Shown here: piece after piece, positions 36,457 through 49,142 of the stretch | Numbering within the stretch: the stretch's first letter is position 1 | Layout of the letters: each line of letters starts with the position of its first letter | Assembly: GCA_010645155.1 (NCBI GenBank) | Contig: JAAGOF010000104.1 | Location: 2,777,095 to 2,841,094 of the forward strand | From: Tigriopus japonicus | Taxonomy: Eukaryota > Arthropoda > Copepoda > Harpacticoida > Harpacticidae | Length of the DNA stretch: 64,000 nt | Direction of reading: 5' to 3' | Notes under the pieces: generated by a model | Told to the model about the DNA's origin: nothing | The model's input: only the letters and a program-made list of their open reading frames with translations | The model's database searches: none | Made by a program: the position numbers and the translations under genes

Positions 36457-36739
36457 CAAAGATATGTCTAGATACGACATAATAAGCGGGACAAGCGTTT
36501 CATTTCGAAGGACAATTCAGTGGTTGCTGTTTCAGAGCGTTCAGTCAAAGCTGACAATTGAGTTTTTTCAAACAAGAATCTTGCGCTAGAGTTGATTCGT
36601 GATGTTTTGTCAAATGTTTGTGGCCATACTGAGCTAATGCTCTACGGCAATCCAACAATTTTTCACGCAACGTTTTCTAATTAACAGCTGCTAGTTGCCC
36701 TTCAAACATAGCAGTATGCCGTATCTATAAATATCTGTG
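36457..36739. mobile_element. hAT-like MITE family T, copy 2
   Basis: A 283-bp element starts CAAAGATATGTCTAGATACG and ends with the inverse of CACAGATATTTATAGATACG. It is flanked by the perfect 8-bp duplication GGCAGACC (36449-36456, 36740-36747). It is the intact sister of the element at 29567-30910, sharing TTTCATTT.GAAGGACAA and AACAGCTGCTAGTTG. Confidence 0.85.
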
Positions 36740-36747
36740 GGCAGACC

Positions 36748-39700
36748 ACGTTTGCAATCTTTTCCATAGACTCGCTCTTGGCAAAGGTTGCTCACGCACA
36801 AGGAACTACGTAGCTGCGCAATTAGTGCAATGGAATTCCATTCCATCTTCGTATTCAAGTAGCTTCGCAAAGAGCGACGGAAACGGAATAGGGAAACCGG
36901 AGTTCCATCTAATCGACAGAAGTCTATCTTGAAATTGGGAACACTTTTTTGTATTTGTAGGGAATGGAGCACTGGTTGGGCTAAAAATCAAATTATTGAA
37001 AACCAAAGGGACCTTGTCTAATCGAAAGAGAGCAAGAGGATCTTTGCTCATTTTTTAGGACGCGGATGGTTTTTAGGAGGCATTTCTGGCTGTACTTTAT
37101 GCTTGAACGTTATGGAATATGAGTTAAAATGTTCCAAGAAAGTTTTTGTTTCTTGAGCTTTCCACTCTTGCCACCTTGAGGTGTATAACGAGTATTTGAA
37201 GTATATAGTGCACTGAATACTTGTAAGCATTCAAGAAGGTTTGAAATTTTTTTTGTACTGCTTAGTTTTTTACAATTTAGGAAGCCTTTGTTAGGTCGGG
37301 CGGTCGAAATGAAATGGGGATGAGAAAAATAATTTTTGCCAAGTAACACAAATGTCTCTTACATTTTGTGTTGCTGTAGTTACTAAATCCACATTAGTAA
37401 TAAGTTTGAACTAATTTGCTGAAGGCAATCCAAATGCTTTCCGACCAAGACCAATCTATCGAAATTGAAAAGGTAGAGTGTAGTTATTTGTAGGTTTGTG
37501 GTCTTGGTGACCTACAACACTTCGGGGTTCGTTGGTTCTAATTCCGGACTGGCCGAATCCTGATAACCTGTGGTAATAATTTACATGCAAATGTCACACC
37601 TCGAAGAGCTTAGATGGGCGAATCTGAGGTCATTCCCGAGAATACGATGATAATTGATGCTTCATTGTGGGGCGATATCCCCACAAACCTTCTTCAGCGC
37701 ACAACTGAAAATCATTTTCTGACTTTGAAGAAAACACCACTTCATTTTGCAGCCACTTTTAAAGACAGACCATTTACAGGGTCTTCAAATACCTTACTGT
37801 GAATTCACAATCCAATTTTATTTCTCAATTGCCAAGCATCACAAAGAACACAAAACACAAGTAACATCAAACGGGTGAGGGCCCTGATTTTCACAACGAA
37901 CAACCATGGGTGCCAAACTTCGAAGTGATTTTTGCGGACCCTTGGTAGATAGACATACTTATGGCTGCTCTTGTAAAAAGCTCCGTGTTTTGTTTGATTA
38001 CATCAAGAGTAAAAATGCCATAAAGAGACCTGAGTAATTCAAGTTGGGTGCTAAACTGTTGTAGTTGCTATGAGTTCATACTTTTTAGCTTCGATGTTCA
38101 AGTACGCTGAACTTATTTTTTCCATGATTCTTTTTGTGGGTGGAAGGAAATTGTTGGATGAGAGTAAGTCTTAGATGAAAATAAAAAATCCAGTTGTAAC
38201 CCGTATTATTGTCAATCTTCAAATAAAATTAGTTCCTTAAATCTTGGCTAGACGTTGGTTGTTTTAATTTTTTAAGGGTTTTTGAGTAAGCCGAAGACAT
38301 CTTAATAGCGTGACCGTGAACTTTGTTGGATGAAATCTAGGGGGCCAAACAAATTAATTAGTTAGTTGTGGTTATATGCATATCACGAGTGTTTCCATAT
38401 TCCTTTCACTTTTAACAGAAAAAACTGTCCAAGCCGTTCAAAGAGCAAATTTGACATAGCCAAGAAAATGGAAAAAAAAACTTTTATGCAAGAAATCGGC
38501 ATCCATCCAATTCGCTTAGTATGGCTCAAGCGTAAAATTAAATTTGCATTTCCCCATTGCACCAGAACCATTGGAAAATCGATATTGGAAAGGGCCACGC
38601 GTTGTGATTTCAGGGAAACCATTTACTTCCCATGATTAATACTTCATTCATCGAACAATTTGTGACGAACAAAGTGCATGGTCAAGGGAAATCATAATCT
38701 CGTGAATGGACATGCAAGCATCACAGATTAATATCCTCTTTTCGTTATTGTTGCCTGGTTCCATTCATGTGTAGTACATACGTAAAAGCAAAGTTAATCC
38801 CAGAAAGCTCACGCTGTCTTCGTCAAAATTTGGACTCACAAGACGAGAGGTTGTTAAAGTAGATAGTGAATGTTCCCTGTCGTGAAAATTCAAACATTCA
38901 TCCCCTCCAAATAGCGTATTAATCTTGTACTTGATTGAGGCTCAGCAAGATTGAAAAGAGCATTAATTTGCGTACTTTGCCAGTGTAACAATGGTTGACC
39001 TTGGGCCACAATTCTTTGCGCTTAAATGTGAAAGCGAAAAGTATTGATATCCTTGATCGTTGATTGGGTTGTAACAAGAACGTGACTTTCATTTTGACTG
39101 TGAACTGAATTTCCCTGGACTGAGGGCTAACGGTGAGAATTATGATTTCCGTAAGGATTAATTCAATTACGTTCTTCAGCAAACGAGACCTGGCTTGTAT
39201 TCATTTTAGAGGAGTATAGAGAGGCCATTGTCGTCATTTTGTCTGCTATGTTTGCAACTGATCCTGGCCAAACTTACCCATAAGTTGCGGGAAAAAGCAA
39301 ATATTTCCGAAGAATATCATAAAAACTTGCCCATACAAGTGGAAGATCACAGTACAAACGTCAGTGCATTGGACGTATTTGGGCAAGTTTCAACTAGTCG
39401 CTGATGATAAATGACCCTTGCTGCCCAAAATGAAATTCCACGATCGGCCTGCTCTAGTATTTCCACTCTACAGACCTCTATGGTGTTCAGTACATTATGT
39501 ATTTCAAATTTCAGCTTGATCCAACGTTGGAGTAAAATGTTATGCTCTGTCAAAGTTCAATACAAATTCTACCGAGAATGAAGGAACTAACTCTTTTCTG
39601 GTAATTGTTTTGCCTTAGAAGGGCGAGCTCATTCAATCTCTGATCTAATCAGTACATAAGTTTGAGAAGGCATAACTTTTCACTCCTACATTTGATCAAG

Positions 39701-41090
39701 CTGAAATTTGAAATACGTAATCCACTGAATACAAGCCAAGTTTCGTTTGCAGAAGAACACAATTGAATTAATCCTTCCGGAAATCATAATTCTCGCCGTT
39801 AGCCTTCCACTCCAGAGATTCAGTGCTTCTTGGTTGTACAGTAGTAATGATTTTTCCCGTACCGTTCTTCAGAGAAAGGTTTGATTCGCCAGCGAAGAAC
39901 TTTGGCAAAATGATTTTTATGGCAAATTTGATTGCCCATAAGACATGAAACTGAATTACCAGGAAAGGCCCTTTGTACTTGCGTGCACAGTATTTGCTTT
40001 AGAGATACTTCTAAACCGAGAGTGAATCACATCACGCTCTAATACATACTCCTAAGATGACAACCGTAATTCTTGGCAAGTGGATATTTCAGTCGAGCAG
40101 TCAAGTATCTTCAATACATTCATTGCCTTAACCATTGTGAGAGGGAGGTAGAATAGTAGAAGTCACATCTCAAGTTCCAATTCAAACCTTGCCGAGATAT
40201 GCAATTCAATATTCTGTCTCTGAAAAGGTTGGTTGGATATGCGATAAGGATGGCGAAGAATTGGACTTCTCATCGAGTTCATAATTTGATAAAACGTGAA
40301 GACAAGAAGACATCTGACAGGTCGCCGTCATTGAAATTCAAACTCCGAGAGACTTAATATTCACTCTATTTTACGAATGACTTCTGCTTCTACACTGGTA
40401 ATGATTAGAATCCTTTATGGACGTTTTTGAGAACTAGATTCTTTCTTTTACGAAGAAATGGCCTCTCTAGGATGTGAGTAAAATGAAAAATGAATATGGT
40501 TTAGGTGAACCATGGCACCCATAATCTTTCTGGGTCCCTCTTCGCACGCGATGGTTCATCAACAACCATTACATTTTGAAACGAAAAGCCAAGGTGACAT
40601 GTGACAGTTGCGCTCATCGTTTTTTATCTTCAGAAAGCCGGAGAACCAACAGCTACAGTTCTCGTATTTCTCAGGGGTTCCTTTCTCGATTTTGTTATCC
40701 ATTCAAGCCATTTCTTGAATGTGTCCATTGTGAGCCTTGTTGATGAGGCTACTTGCTGGCCTTAAAGGCCGCGTTTTTCTTGGGCTTGTGTGTTGACGCA
40801 AAACCAATGTTTGCCTTAAGGATCTCAAGGAGAAGTGCATCAAGCATCACTGAAAAAGTGCAGTGGCTGTTATTGTCAATAACACCATCTCTAGTCCCTC
40901 AAAAGCTTTAACCCAAGAACGATGCCCCTCAAAATCAATCTTAAAGACATCCTTTGTCGGAATTTCTCCTTAACCCCTCTTCCCATACATTATTCATCAA
41001 CCTTCTTCCTCAACCGTCAAACAGACCATCTCACGTGGGTCGACCTGAAACCTTGCTTTTCGTCGGAACAGACCACGATAATAACATTAT
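36748..41090. other. Intron before exon 3
   Basis: Contains palindromic copy A. Otherwise nothing is recognised. The last ~200 bp before exon 3 are richer in CpG and are likely 5'UTR, with an upstream ATG at 40922. Confidence 0.3.
39075..39832. mobile_element. Palindromic element family P, copy A
   Basis: Ends CAAGAA...(left) and CAGTGCTTCTTG (right) are flanked by GTTGTAA and GTTGTAC (7 bp, one mismatch). The arms (GGCTAACGGTGAGAATTATG near 39125, the inverse near 39790) are inverted copies. It is about 300 bp longer than copies B and C because of a non-matching block at about 39205-39505. Confidence 0.65.
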
Positions 41091-41129
41091 TCCTTGGGAT
41101 CAGACCCAGGGAGGAGGGACCTCCTAAAC

Positions 41130-41476
41130 ATGGACGAATCTCAAACCAAGACCATTGTGGCGGACTCGTCGTTGCATCCTCGTGGCAATAACAATCACAA
41201 TAATGGCAATCAAATCAATCAGCTCCGACCTTCATCACCGCCCCGGGCGGCCATCATCCTAAAAAAGTCCCTCGGTCGACAGAGATCCTATGCTAATATG
41301 ATTGCTCGACGCAATCCCGAGGGCGGTCCTAATATGAGCAATCATAGTCTGGTGTTTTCCTCGAGCAGTAGTGGAGTGGTGGGCGGGTTATCGCTGTCAC
41401 CAGTCAACCGCACGAAACCGCCTCCGCTGCAGCGACGATTTGTGCGAAGTCGTAGTGCTTTCATTAAGCCTGTCAG
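41130..41476 (+). CDS. dnc: dnc/PDE4 alternative first coding exon 3
   Basis: This is a third isoform-specific N terminus of 115 codons plus two bases. The ATG at 41130 has an ideal context (A at -3, G at +4: AACATGG). The protein starts MDESQTKTIV, has an Asn/His-rich patch and basic segments such as KKSLGRQRSYAN and RRFVRSRSAF, and ends FIKPV plus a split Ser codon. RQRSY and VRSRS are potential basophilic kinase sites, consistent with the phosphoregulated N termini of PDE4 long forms. The donor GTCAG|GTGAGA (GT at 41477) is good and in phase 2, so it joins UCR1 in frame. A zero-length recursive-type splice site follows 268 nt later. A possible upstream ORF begins at ATG 40922 if the 5'UTR reaches that far. 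The role is inferred; no domain is recognised. Confidence 0.7.
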
Positions 41477-44075
41477 GTGAGACTCACTTTGTTTTAGTCA
41501 GTAACATTAATGGAACGAAGCAGGCGCTTCAAATGGTCCCGCTGGTTTTTTCTGTGGACCGAGAGGAACTTGCTAGATATTTGGGGAATGTGGAGACGAC
41601 TGGGTTCCACCGGCTTTGAGGTATTTTTTAGGGGGATAGAGGGCTCTTTGAAGCAGGAAAATGGAGCTGCATATGGCATTTGGAAATACATGGGCAGGAT
41701 ATGATTTTCTGGACTAACCTTGAAGTTTCTGTGTTCTGTTCCAGGTAAGCGATGATGGCGTTAGAGGGCATTGCTAACATGATCCGTTTTTACTGGTGGT
41801 GCCCTCTGGTATGTTTTGGAAGCCCTCTAGAAACCATGAATCACTTGGCCTAATGGTTGTTACAAACCATGACAAATCAACTCAAATCTCGATCTCGCTA
41901 AATGAAATGTATTAGGGGTTCCTCTCCGACTTTCTTCATAACCCACGGGATTTTTTCCATGCTCCTTTTTTTGAGTCAGTAGATTTCTAATCTTGCACTT
42001 TAACTATTATCATCAAAAGTTCTGCTACTTTTTTGGACATTTGAAAAATCAATAGCATTTCTAGATGTACAGAAGTAAAACTTGATAAGTGAGTGAAAGT
42101 AGTGTGCTTAACTCTAATCAATACTGTTCTGGCGCAATCTATTTTTGTGTCATGGAGCTATCCCCAAAATACTGCCATTCCTGTTGCCCAGGAAATGATC
42201 CGCAATGCTATTAGTTATTCACGTTAAGTCACTACGTACATGTACCCCAAATCAAACAGTTTTCATTAGGAATGAGGTTCTGAAAGCAGATGCCATTGAA
42301 GCTTGGAAAAGACGAGGTCTCGCTTCACTGAGGGCGCACACATGTACGTAGAACGTAGTTCACAACCAAGTATTTCTGGATCAATGCATCTATTCTGCTC
42401 ATGGCTCGCTCAAATCCCGATTGACATCATGGCCTCTTCGTATGTGATTGGCCTCAGATACTTCCACTAAGTACGCCAAGTTCTGAGTACAATCAAAGGA
42501 TTCCGGTGTCATCTAGTTTCAATTGTCTCTCGGGAGTTGGATGCCACAGTTTCTTTTCTACTTCAATTCAACGCGTACTTGAATAAACACGGAATCCGTT
42601 CGAATTTCGAATGGTGACCCCCGAGGATCAATGTGCGACTTCGACGAGAGGCCAAATCGAGGAGAGCAGTTCCCGACGAACTGGTGCCACCCTCACTCTC
42701 AGTGCAGCCAACCAGCAAGCGAGTTAAGAGACAGCCAAATCGGGCGTCGTCCTCGAACGGACAACTCCGACGAAGAACGAACTACAACGACAGTACGTAC
42801 GCAGAGTACTCGCCCCCTCATTGAACGGCGTGTTCCGAGGACAACAAGGAGGCCCAAATACTGAAATGAGGAGACGACGTTCTTGATCGAGTTGGTGATG
42901 GTGAGAGGTCGAGGGATTGGAGGAAGAAGACCACCCGACAACACTGTCTTTGCTCGTCTTTTTTTATCGTTAAAATTGGGTTGCTTTGCACTCAGTCTCC
43001 CACTCTGAAAAGTGATCATCAAGACCTCCCATCAATTTCAAAGCAACGTGGGGAAAGAATCTTCTCACTCGGGAGTGCTCATCATTGTGGTGTGAATAGA
43101 GAAGGCCTCTTTGGATCATTATAATTGAATGTACAGAACCAGCGACACGTTGGCTGGAGTGGGGAAGGAAAAACTTGTCGGCACGTTTGGATCCAAACTT
43201 TGATTGATAATCTATCCATCCATCCACTTTTGCCGCATTCAGAGTATGTTGTGTACTTTCGAGCAAAGTCGATGGCTTCAAAAGTTGCAATTTGTCACCG
43301 TGGCAATCTCATGAAAGGGGAACAAGATTCCAAATTGAAGGAGGCAGTTCTTCTTTCCACAATCTCTGTTCCCATTCAACTGAATACAACCAAGGATCAA
43401 TGGAACCCAAAGGAAAAGCGTTGTTTTAAATCCCAGCCTGTTGTTGCATCTTCTAAGTGAAAACTCCACGAATTCTTGGATCTTTGCAAATATCTTTGAA
43501 ATCCAACCCTGGGAAAACATCGTTTCATGTTTGTGGATTCGCTTCGGATGCTTTGTGTTCCTGCCACGCAAGACAAGGAACCGCCCTGTAGACTAATTTC
43601 TAGTGGAAATATGTAGTGTTGGAAACGGTTTATGATGCGTTGTAAACTCTCATATCTCTCGTTGTGGTTGTGTGTTTGGGAACGGTCCAAAATTAGGATC
43701 CCTCCATATGAGGCATGAGTTGTGGGTGCATGGAACACGCTGAACCTTTGGTGCAACCTCCCATGAAAAACGCGTTAGTTTCATCTGCTTCAAGTGCGGT
43801 GGTTGGCCAGACCTTGGTAGGGATCATAAATCCATGTCATTAGGATCCAAATTGTTGGAGCAAAGGTGCACCTGTGTTCCACATTTGACGGGCCCTCTAG
43901 CGAGAGTGCATTACTCTCAGAGGCCCCATTTGGATCTAGTGCACACGCACGCGACATCGAGTATGAAAACCCATATTCTCATGAGCGAAGATTGAACATG
44001 GCACTTCCAATAGAATGTCGAGATACATGAATGGAACAGACCCTCAGTGGAACAAAATGTTGCTCGATAATGAAA
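41477..44075. other. Intron and possible promoter region between exons 3 and 4
   Basis: RP3 lies at 41744. The stretch 42600-42900 is CGA- and GA-rich with GTACGTAC near 42795. It is open in two overlapping frames and reads like 5'UTR or promoter of exon 4 rather than protein. No start site can be fixed. Confidence 0.3.
41711..41750 (+). promoter_or_regulatory. Candidate recursive splice site RP3
   Basis: CTAAC (a branch-point-like motif about 27 nt upstream) and the tract TTTCTGTGTTCTGTTCCAG are followed by GTAAGC, junction 41744|41745. It lies 268 nt after the donor of alternative exon 3. All three elements of a recursive site are present. Confidence 0.62.
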
Positions 44076-44109
44076 AACATCTCGGTGTGTGAGCCACTAC
44101 GTAAATCGA

Positions 44110-45344
44110 ATGAATCAAATCTTGTCGGGTATAGTCATGTCACTGTCCAGTTTGGTAAATTGGGTCGGGCAGTCGTGGCACCATTCATCCACTTCAAGTT
44201 GCACCAACGAGGATCCCAACTCTACAGATCCACCAGACAGGAACAAACCCCAAACGAATTCCAAACGAAAATGGCCAATCTCATTGGCATTCATAAAATC
44301 CTCCATCATAGGGAGAGGGGAACCAGGAACAAGAGCTGGGACCAACAAGGACCACGAAAAGCCAGAAGACGTTGATCATGGAATAGTGGATCCCAGTCAA
44401 GCCAGTGCCAAACGAAGGATGGAACCAGACTTGGAAGAAGACGACCACAACAACGACGACGAAAACGGCCATTCCGCGGATCAAGCCTTTGATCCTCTAG
44501 GAGTGTCAGTCAGCCTAAATCCACAAGAAGAGAATTCAAAAAAGGCCAAAGACGTCAACACCACCAAATTTGTTGATCTATTGGTGGTTCAAGCAAATTT
44601 TGGGACTCTCCTCGAATCTCAATCTCAAGGGAGGACACATACTACAACATCGTCGGCATGCGAGTCTCTCCTAATTAGGAATAATGAGCTCCAACTGACA
44701 TCCCATGCGCAGCAACGGACTCAAGATGAAGGCCAACGACAAGATTACCATCAAGATCCCGATGAAGCAACTCAGGAATTGAAAGTTGAGAAGAAGAGCA
44801 CCTCCAAGGACAAGGGGTCGTCAGTTCCGTTCCAGCCTCTTCGCGAATACGTCCAGACTTCCAGCTTAGACTCATCGTCAACTTCCAATCATTATCCGCC
44901 CTCATCTCGTCAGTCTGATTCACCTTCGAACCCCAGTTTGGATCGGGAACCCATCGACGAGACAGACCTTCGCAATCGTGATCTTCAATACAGTAAACCC
45001 AAGAGTGTGTCCGAATTGATACTTCGCACATCCAGTGGAATACATTCGGGATCGAGACCAAAGGTTCGGCGGTTCTATTCCCAACAACAATCCAGCTACT
45101 CATTTGAAGGGTCCCAATTTTCGGGGTACAGTTCCAATTCGTTTTCCAATACCGATCTGACCCCGTTGGTGGAGAACGAGGCCCAACATCAATTGGTGAG
45201 ACAACGAAAGTTCAACTTCGATCCACCGAAAGTGCCCATCGATTGGAACGATTACAAACTGTTTAAGGAACAAATGAATCGTCGACGCTCCACCGGGAGC
45301 CACATTATCCGCGTGGTCCCACGCTTTCGTCCCAAGCATCTTAG
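44110..45344 (+). CDS. dnc: dnc/PDE4 alternative first coding exon 4 (long N terminus)
   Basis: This is the longest open frame in the window, about 411 codons plus two bases. The frame is closed upstream by TGA at 44071. The first ATG is 44110 (poor context, C at -3); 44137 (G at -3) is a likely alternative. The sequence is low-complexity and polar. It has an acidic patch (LEEDDHNNDDENG), a Gln-rich part, a Lys-rich KVEKKSTSKDKG, long Ser/Pro stretches, and a more ordered C-terminal section with FDPPKVPIDWNDYKLF, NRRRSTGS and RVVPRFRPKHL. It ends at CTTAG|GTAGGA (GT at 45345) in phase 2, in frame with UCR1. Base composition is more GC-rich than the flanking introns. NRRRSTGS is a PKA-type motif. 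I recognise no domain. Its place in dnc is inferred from strand, phase and position. Confidence 0.7.
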
Positions 45345-48300
45345 GTAGGATTTTTTTGGTGATGGATGGTTCCATCTGACACTTTCCTAAAAGGCAGCTC
45401 GTTTTTCTTCTGCCAGGGGCAAACTTCTTTTTGGGGGATTTACCCGGCAAATTGAGAACTAACACTTGGAACAGTAGATGGTGTTTTGAGCATCTCATTT
45501 CTATTAATACGGTAGACGAATAGAGAATCCCTGAGAGCTTCAAGATTGTAGGGATTCTAATTTGAAAATGCCAGAGCTGGGATTAAGCGATTTCCTTCGT
45601 GGCTTCGTTCCAATTCCGAGATCAAGTAATTTGATCTTGTCAGTCAGGAAAAACCAACATCCTGCATGCAAGGATTTCAAGAGCAACCTGACATTTTCTG
45701 AACGAGACAACCTTCGATTTCAATGAGTATGTTGATACTAAAATTGTTGATAAAAGTGCCTCCTTAGGTTTATTTTTGCCCTCATGACATCTCGTGAGCA
45801 CCCATATTCTTTAGGCAATCATGTCATGTGGTCAACAACTGCTTATTTTAGAACATTAGCAAGAAAGTCAATTGTAATAGAACCTTTGAGAGTGTGTTCG
45901 CAAAGTCATTTGAAATCCAATCAGAAAAAATGAGCAACAACCAAGAAAAGAAAAACCTCTCAAGGGGGAAAAAGATTGCTTCATCACTGTTCTTTCAAGG
46001 TAATTTCACGGCCAGTGAGCACACCATTTTCCATGTGGTGTACTTGACCGTGCAGTTTTTCGCTCACTTTTGGACAGCAACCTCAATTAAATGTGAAACG
46101 AAGACGTTCCTGTCAAATATTTTTGAAGGACAATGAAGGGCTTCTATTTCTCCGTTTCAAGTTTTGGGTTCACTAGCTGCAGATATCAAATTGTCATGGC
46201 GACCCTCATTCAGTACGTTCAATTCAACAAGGGAAACCTTTCACCATGCGCAAAATCCCTGAATATTAAAGACACTCTCTAGCCAAATGCGATTTTCGAG
46301 CTGAACCAATGGAAATGCTGCTCTGGCTCTCTCAACTCGTAAAAAGAAAAAAAAGTCACGAATGATCTACGTTATGACACTGGCCTCACTAAAAATCGAT
46401 TGTATGATGCACCCTTCTAATGAACACTGAATTATCTTGGCAGCAAAAAAACTTTATGAAAAGCATTTCAAATGTAGAGATCGTTTGAGCATTTGAAATT
46501 TTTGAACAAGCTACATTTTACTATTTGGAAAATTTCCTGATAGCACGCCAAAATCATGAATATCTGAGCTTTCGAAAATGGAAGACACTGCTTTTTGAGA
46601 TGAAAAGGGGGAAAATTTGAAAATATGATGGCTTGATTTTGCTTGCTTGTTAACTTTCTGCTTCTTTTGAGATACAAAATGAAGCCAGTCTTTTGGCCTT
46701 GGCTGCTTTCAAATTGGAACAGTCTATTATTACTCGAGCGATTGTTGTTCTTTTCTTTTCTTTTGAGATTTCAAGTAGACAAGCAATTCTCGGAGAACGA
46801 GGATGTACTTGAGCGTTTCTGGTTCGATGTAGAATTTGTATTTAAAACATTTTATAAACATTAATGATTGCTAATTTTTTTCCGACTTGGTTGCAATGGC
46901 AAGACCTTGGAAAATATCGAAATAAGTGGTCTTGAAGAAAACGATAATGAGGATTAATGTCTCATAAAAAGCTTTAACGCAAATTAACTTCTCTGCCGTG
47001 ATATTCAAAAAAAAGCATGATGTCATTTGTTGCTTTTTAATTAGTCCAAAGCTACAAATATCGCCAAATACTCAGCCGAAGTTCTCAAATAACAAAACAA
47101 AAGCCAACATGGTTCTTTTTGTACTGGAAATCGAACGAGCCCACAAGCTTTCAGAGTCCCGAAGAGGTTGCCAATATGTCTAAACGAACCTTGCGTTGCT
47201 CAAGATCTCTTCATAGGTTTAGAGGTTCCCATAAATCTACTTTCCGTGTATCCGTGTGTGTATGCCGTGTCTTACACAGAGAATGGCATGGCCTTGACCG
47301 TGAAAGGCTGATGAGAAAGCACATTTGCCATGAAAATCAGCGCCATCTAGCGCCGTAGCGTCCGACCTTCGTCCAAGGAAGGCTATTTCAGGACGAGCGC
47401 AAGACCACATTCACATAGTAACAACTGGTTTATTTCTTGTAGCCCTTTGAATTTCCCCGTGATACCCGGTTACAGATTTCATTTCCTGACCACAAAATTC
47501 CCTCAAATGTGAAGGTAACTGAAATTACTTGTCCGTTTGAGATGTCCAAGGTTTATGTATGGACCCTTCCGGTTGTTCCACAAAATTAAAGTGAGAGCGC
47601 CTCCATTCAACAACACCTTACCGTAAACTGGCTGATATCAATGTTTTTTTGGCACATCAAGGACAAACCTAATAGCAAAATGCACTTCTGAGGAATACCG
47701 TGGGTTGTGTATTGGTCCATTATTGGGATTATCAAGATTCTCGTTTCTTTTCCAGGTAAGATTGAAAGAATTGACCATCGAGGAGGAAAAACAATGCTCT
47801 CTTTTTGGCACTCAAAGTCTTCGAGTACTTCAGAAAAATCACACATGAAGGCATTCGATGTACTTGCATAGATTTCATTGAAGCTGGAGAAGAAAAAATC
47901 TTCCTGAATGATTCGAACCAAACCAGTCTAAGTCTTCACACAAGGAAAATTCCTCTTAGCGTATTAATCAATATTGGCCAACCTTCTAAAGTTAGCTTCA
48001 CCAAAACCAATATCTGAATATCGAGATACTTCTCTACGAGGTATAAAGTAGCTGCCACAAAGCTCTTCCAAAGCGAATTGCTTTGAAATGTAATTGCCGA
48101 TAGTTCCTACTAAAAGACTGTTCCACTTGCAAATTCAACTTTTGTGAATGCATTTGGAACTGCCACTCAAAGCCAAAAAGCCTAAATGGCTCGAAAACCA
48201 AAATCGTTATTCAAAAATTAAAGCATGGTTAACTCGGTAAATATCGTTGATCATGGAGTAGAAAGCTTTATTTTCAATTCAGGGTCCTTTAAATACCTTT

Positions 48301-49135
48301 TCTTTGGTGTGAGCGAGATTTTGGAAATGTTCCCACTCTGTTCCAAAACAACCCGTAATTTGTAGTCGTTTGTAGTCGGCAGTATTTTTCCCATCGGAAA
48401 AATCCCAATATATCCCGCCACATTGTGTTATTCCAAACCTATTCGATCGAGTAAATATAGCTGTGGAAACCCATGAGAGTAACACTTTTTATCCAGCCAG
48501 CAATAATTACTACAAAACAAATCTTGTCATTATCAATACATCGTCATTTGACGCGTTTGTGATATTTGGCTGAAGCAGCATAAAGAACTCACTTTTACGT
48601 TGGAACACAAAACGTTTCCAAAAGTTCCAGAGATTTGTCCATTTGAAAAGTCATATCTCAGATTTGCAAGGGAAAATCTGAGGCTTAAATCAAGTTTTTC
48701 TGACAATTCAAAGAAGGTTGAGGGGGTTCAGTTGCTACGGTCATGTTTAAAGGTAATTTTCATAAGAGTCTTTTATTGTAAAAATAGGCCGTGGTTCATT
48801 TATCACGCGGACTATTCCCAAAAACCTAGTTGCAGAAGAAATTGCCACTTTTACAACATTTATTACTCGGTTTTGTCAAGATTTAGAACCGAAAGGAGAT
48901 TGGCAACTAGCATTGGTTCCACTTTTTCCAACCAAAAGGAAGGAAACTGATCATTTTAGATTTTCAATCAGGAGATAGGACCGTTGGCTCATGCACACTT
49001 TGTCTAATTGGCTTGACGTGACTAGATTACCCCAAATGAAAAAAGAGTACGGTTATTGGATTGAACGACCCACCGTACTAAATAATACACCGTACTTTAT
49101 TTCGAGTTCAGCTTTTCCACGGCCAATCGATTTTG
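45345..49135. other. Intron after exon 4
   Basis: Contains RP4. No other exon, RNA or repeat is recognised. Confidence 0.35.
47736..47761 (+). promoter_or_regulatory. Candidate recursive splice site RP4
   Basis: The tract ATTCTCGTTTCTTTTCCAG is joined to GTAAGATT, junction 47755|47756. It lies 2.4 kb after alternative exon 4 and is the last such site before the UCR1 acceptor at 60376. Confidence 0.6.
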
Positions 49136-49142
49136 TATAGAC

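Noticed and set aside
36226..36972. Minus-strand frames on both sides of a MITE (one with TIKKAWRNLAKQFYQPSVFE)
   Set aside because: Frames do not join cleanly after removing the element and one target duplication (stops in the joined frame), and no family is recognised. It may be an old decayed gene, but support is too thin.
42631..42864. Arg/Thr-rich frames in two overlapping phases
   Set aside because: Two simultaneous open frames in a CGA/GA-rich stretch point to 5'UTR or promoter sequence rather than protein.
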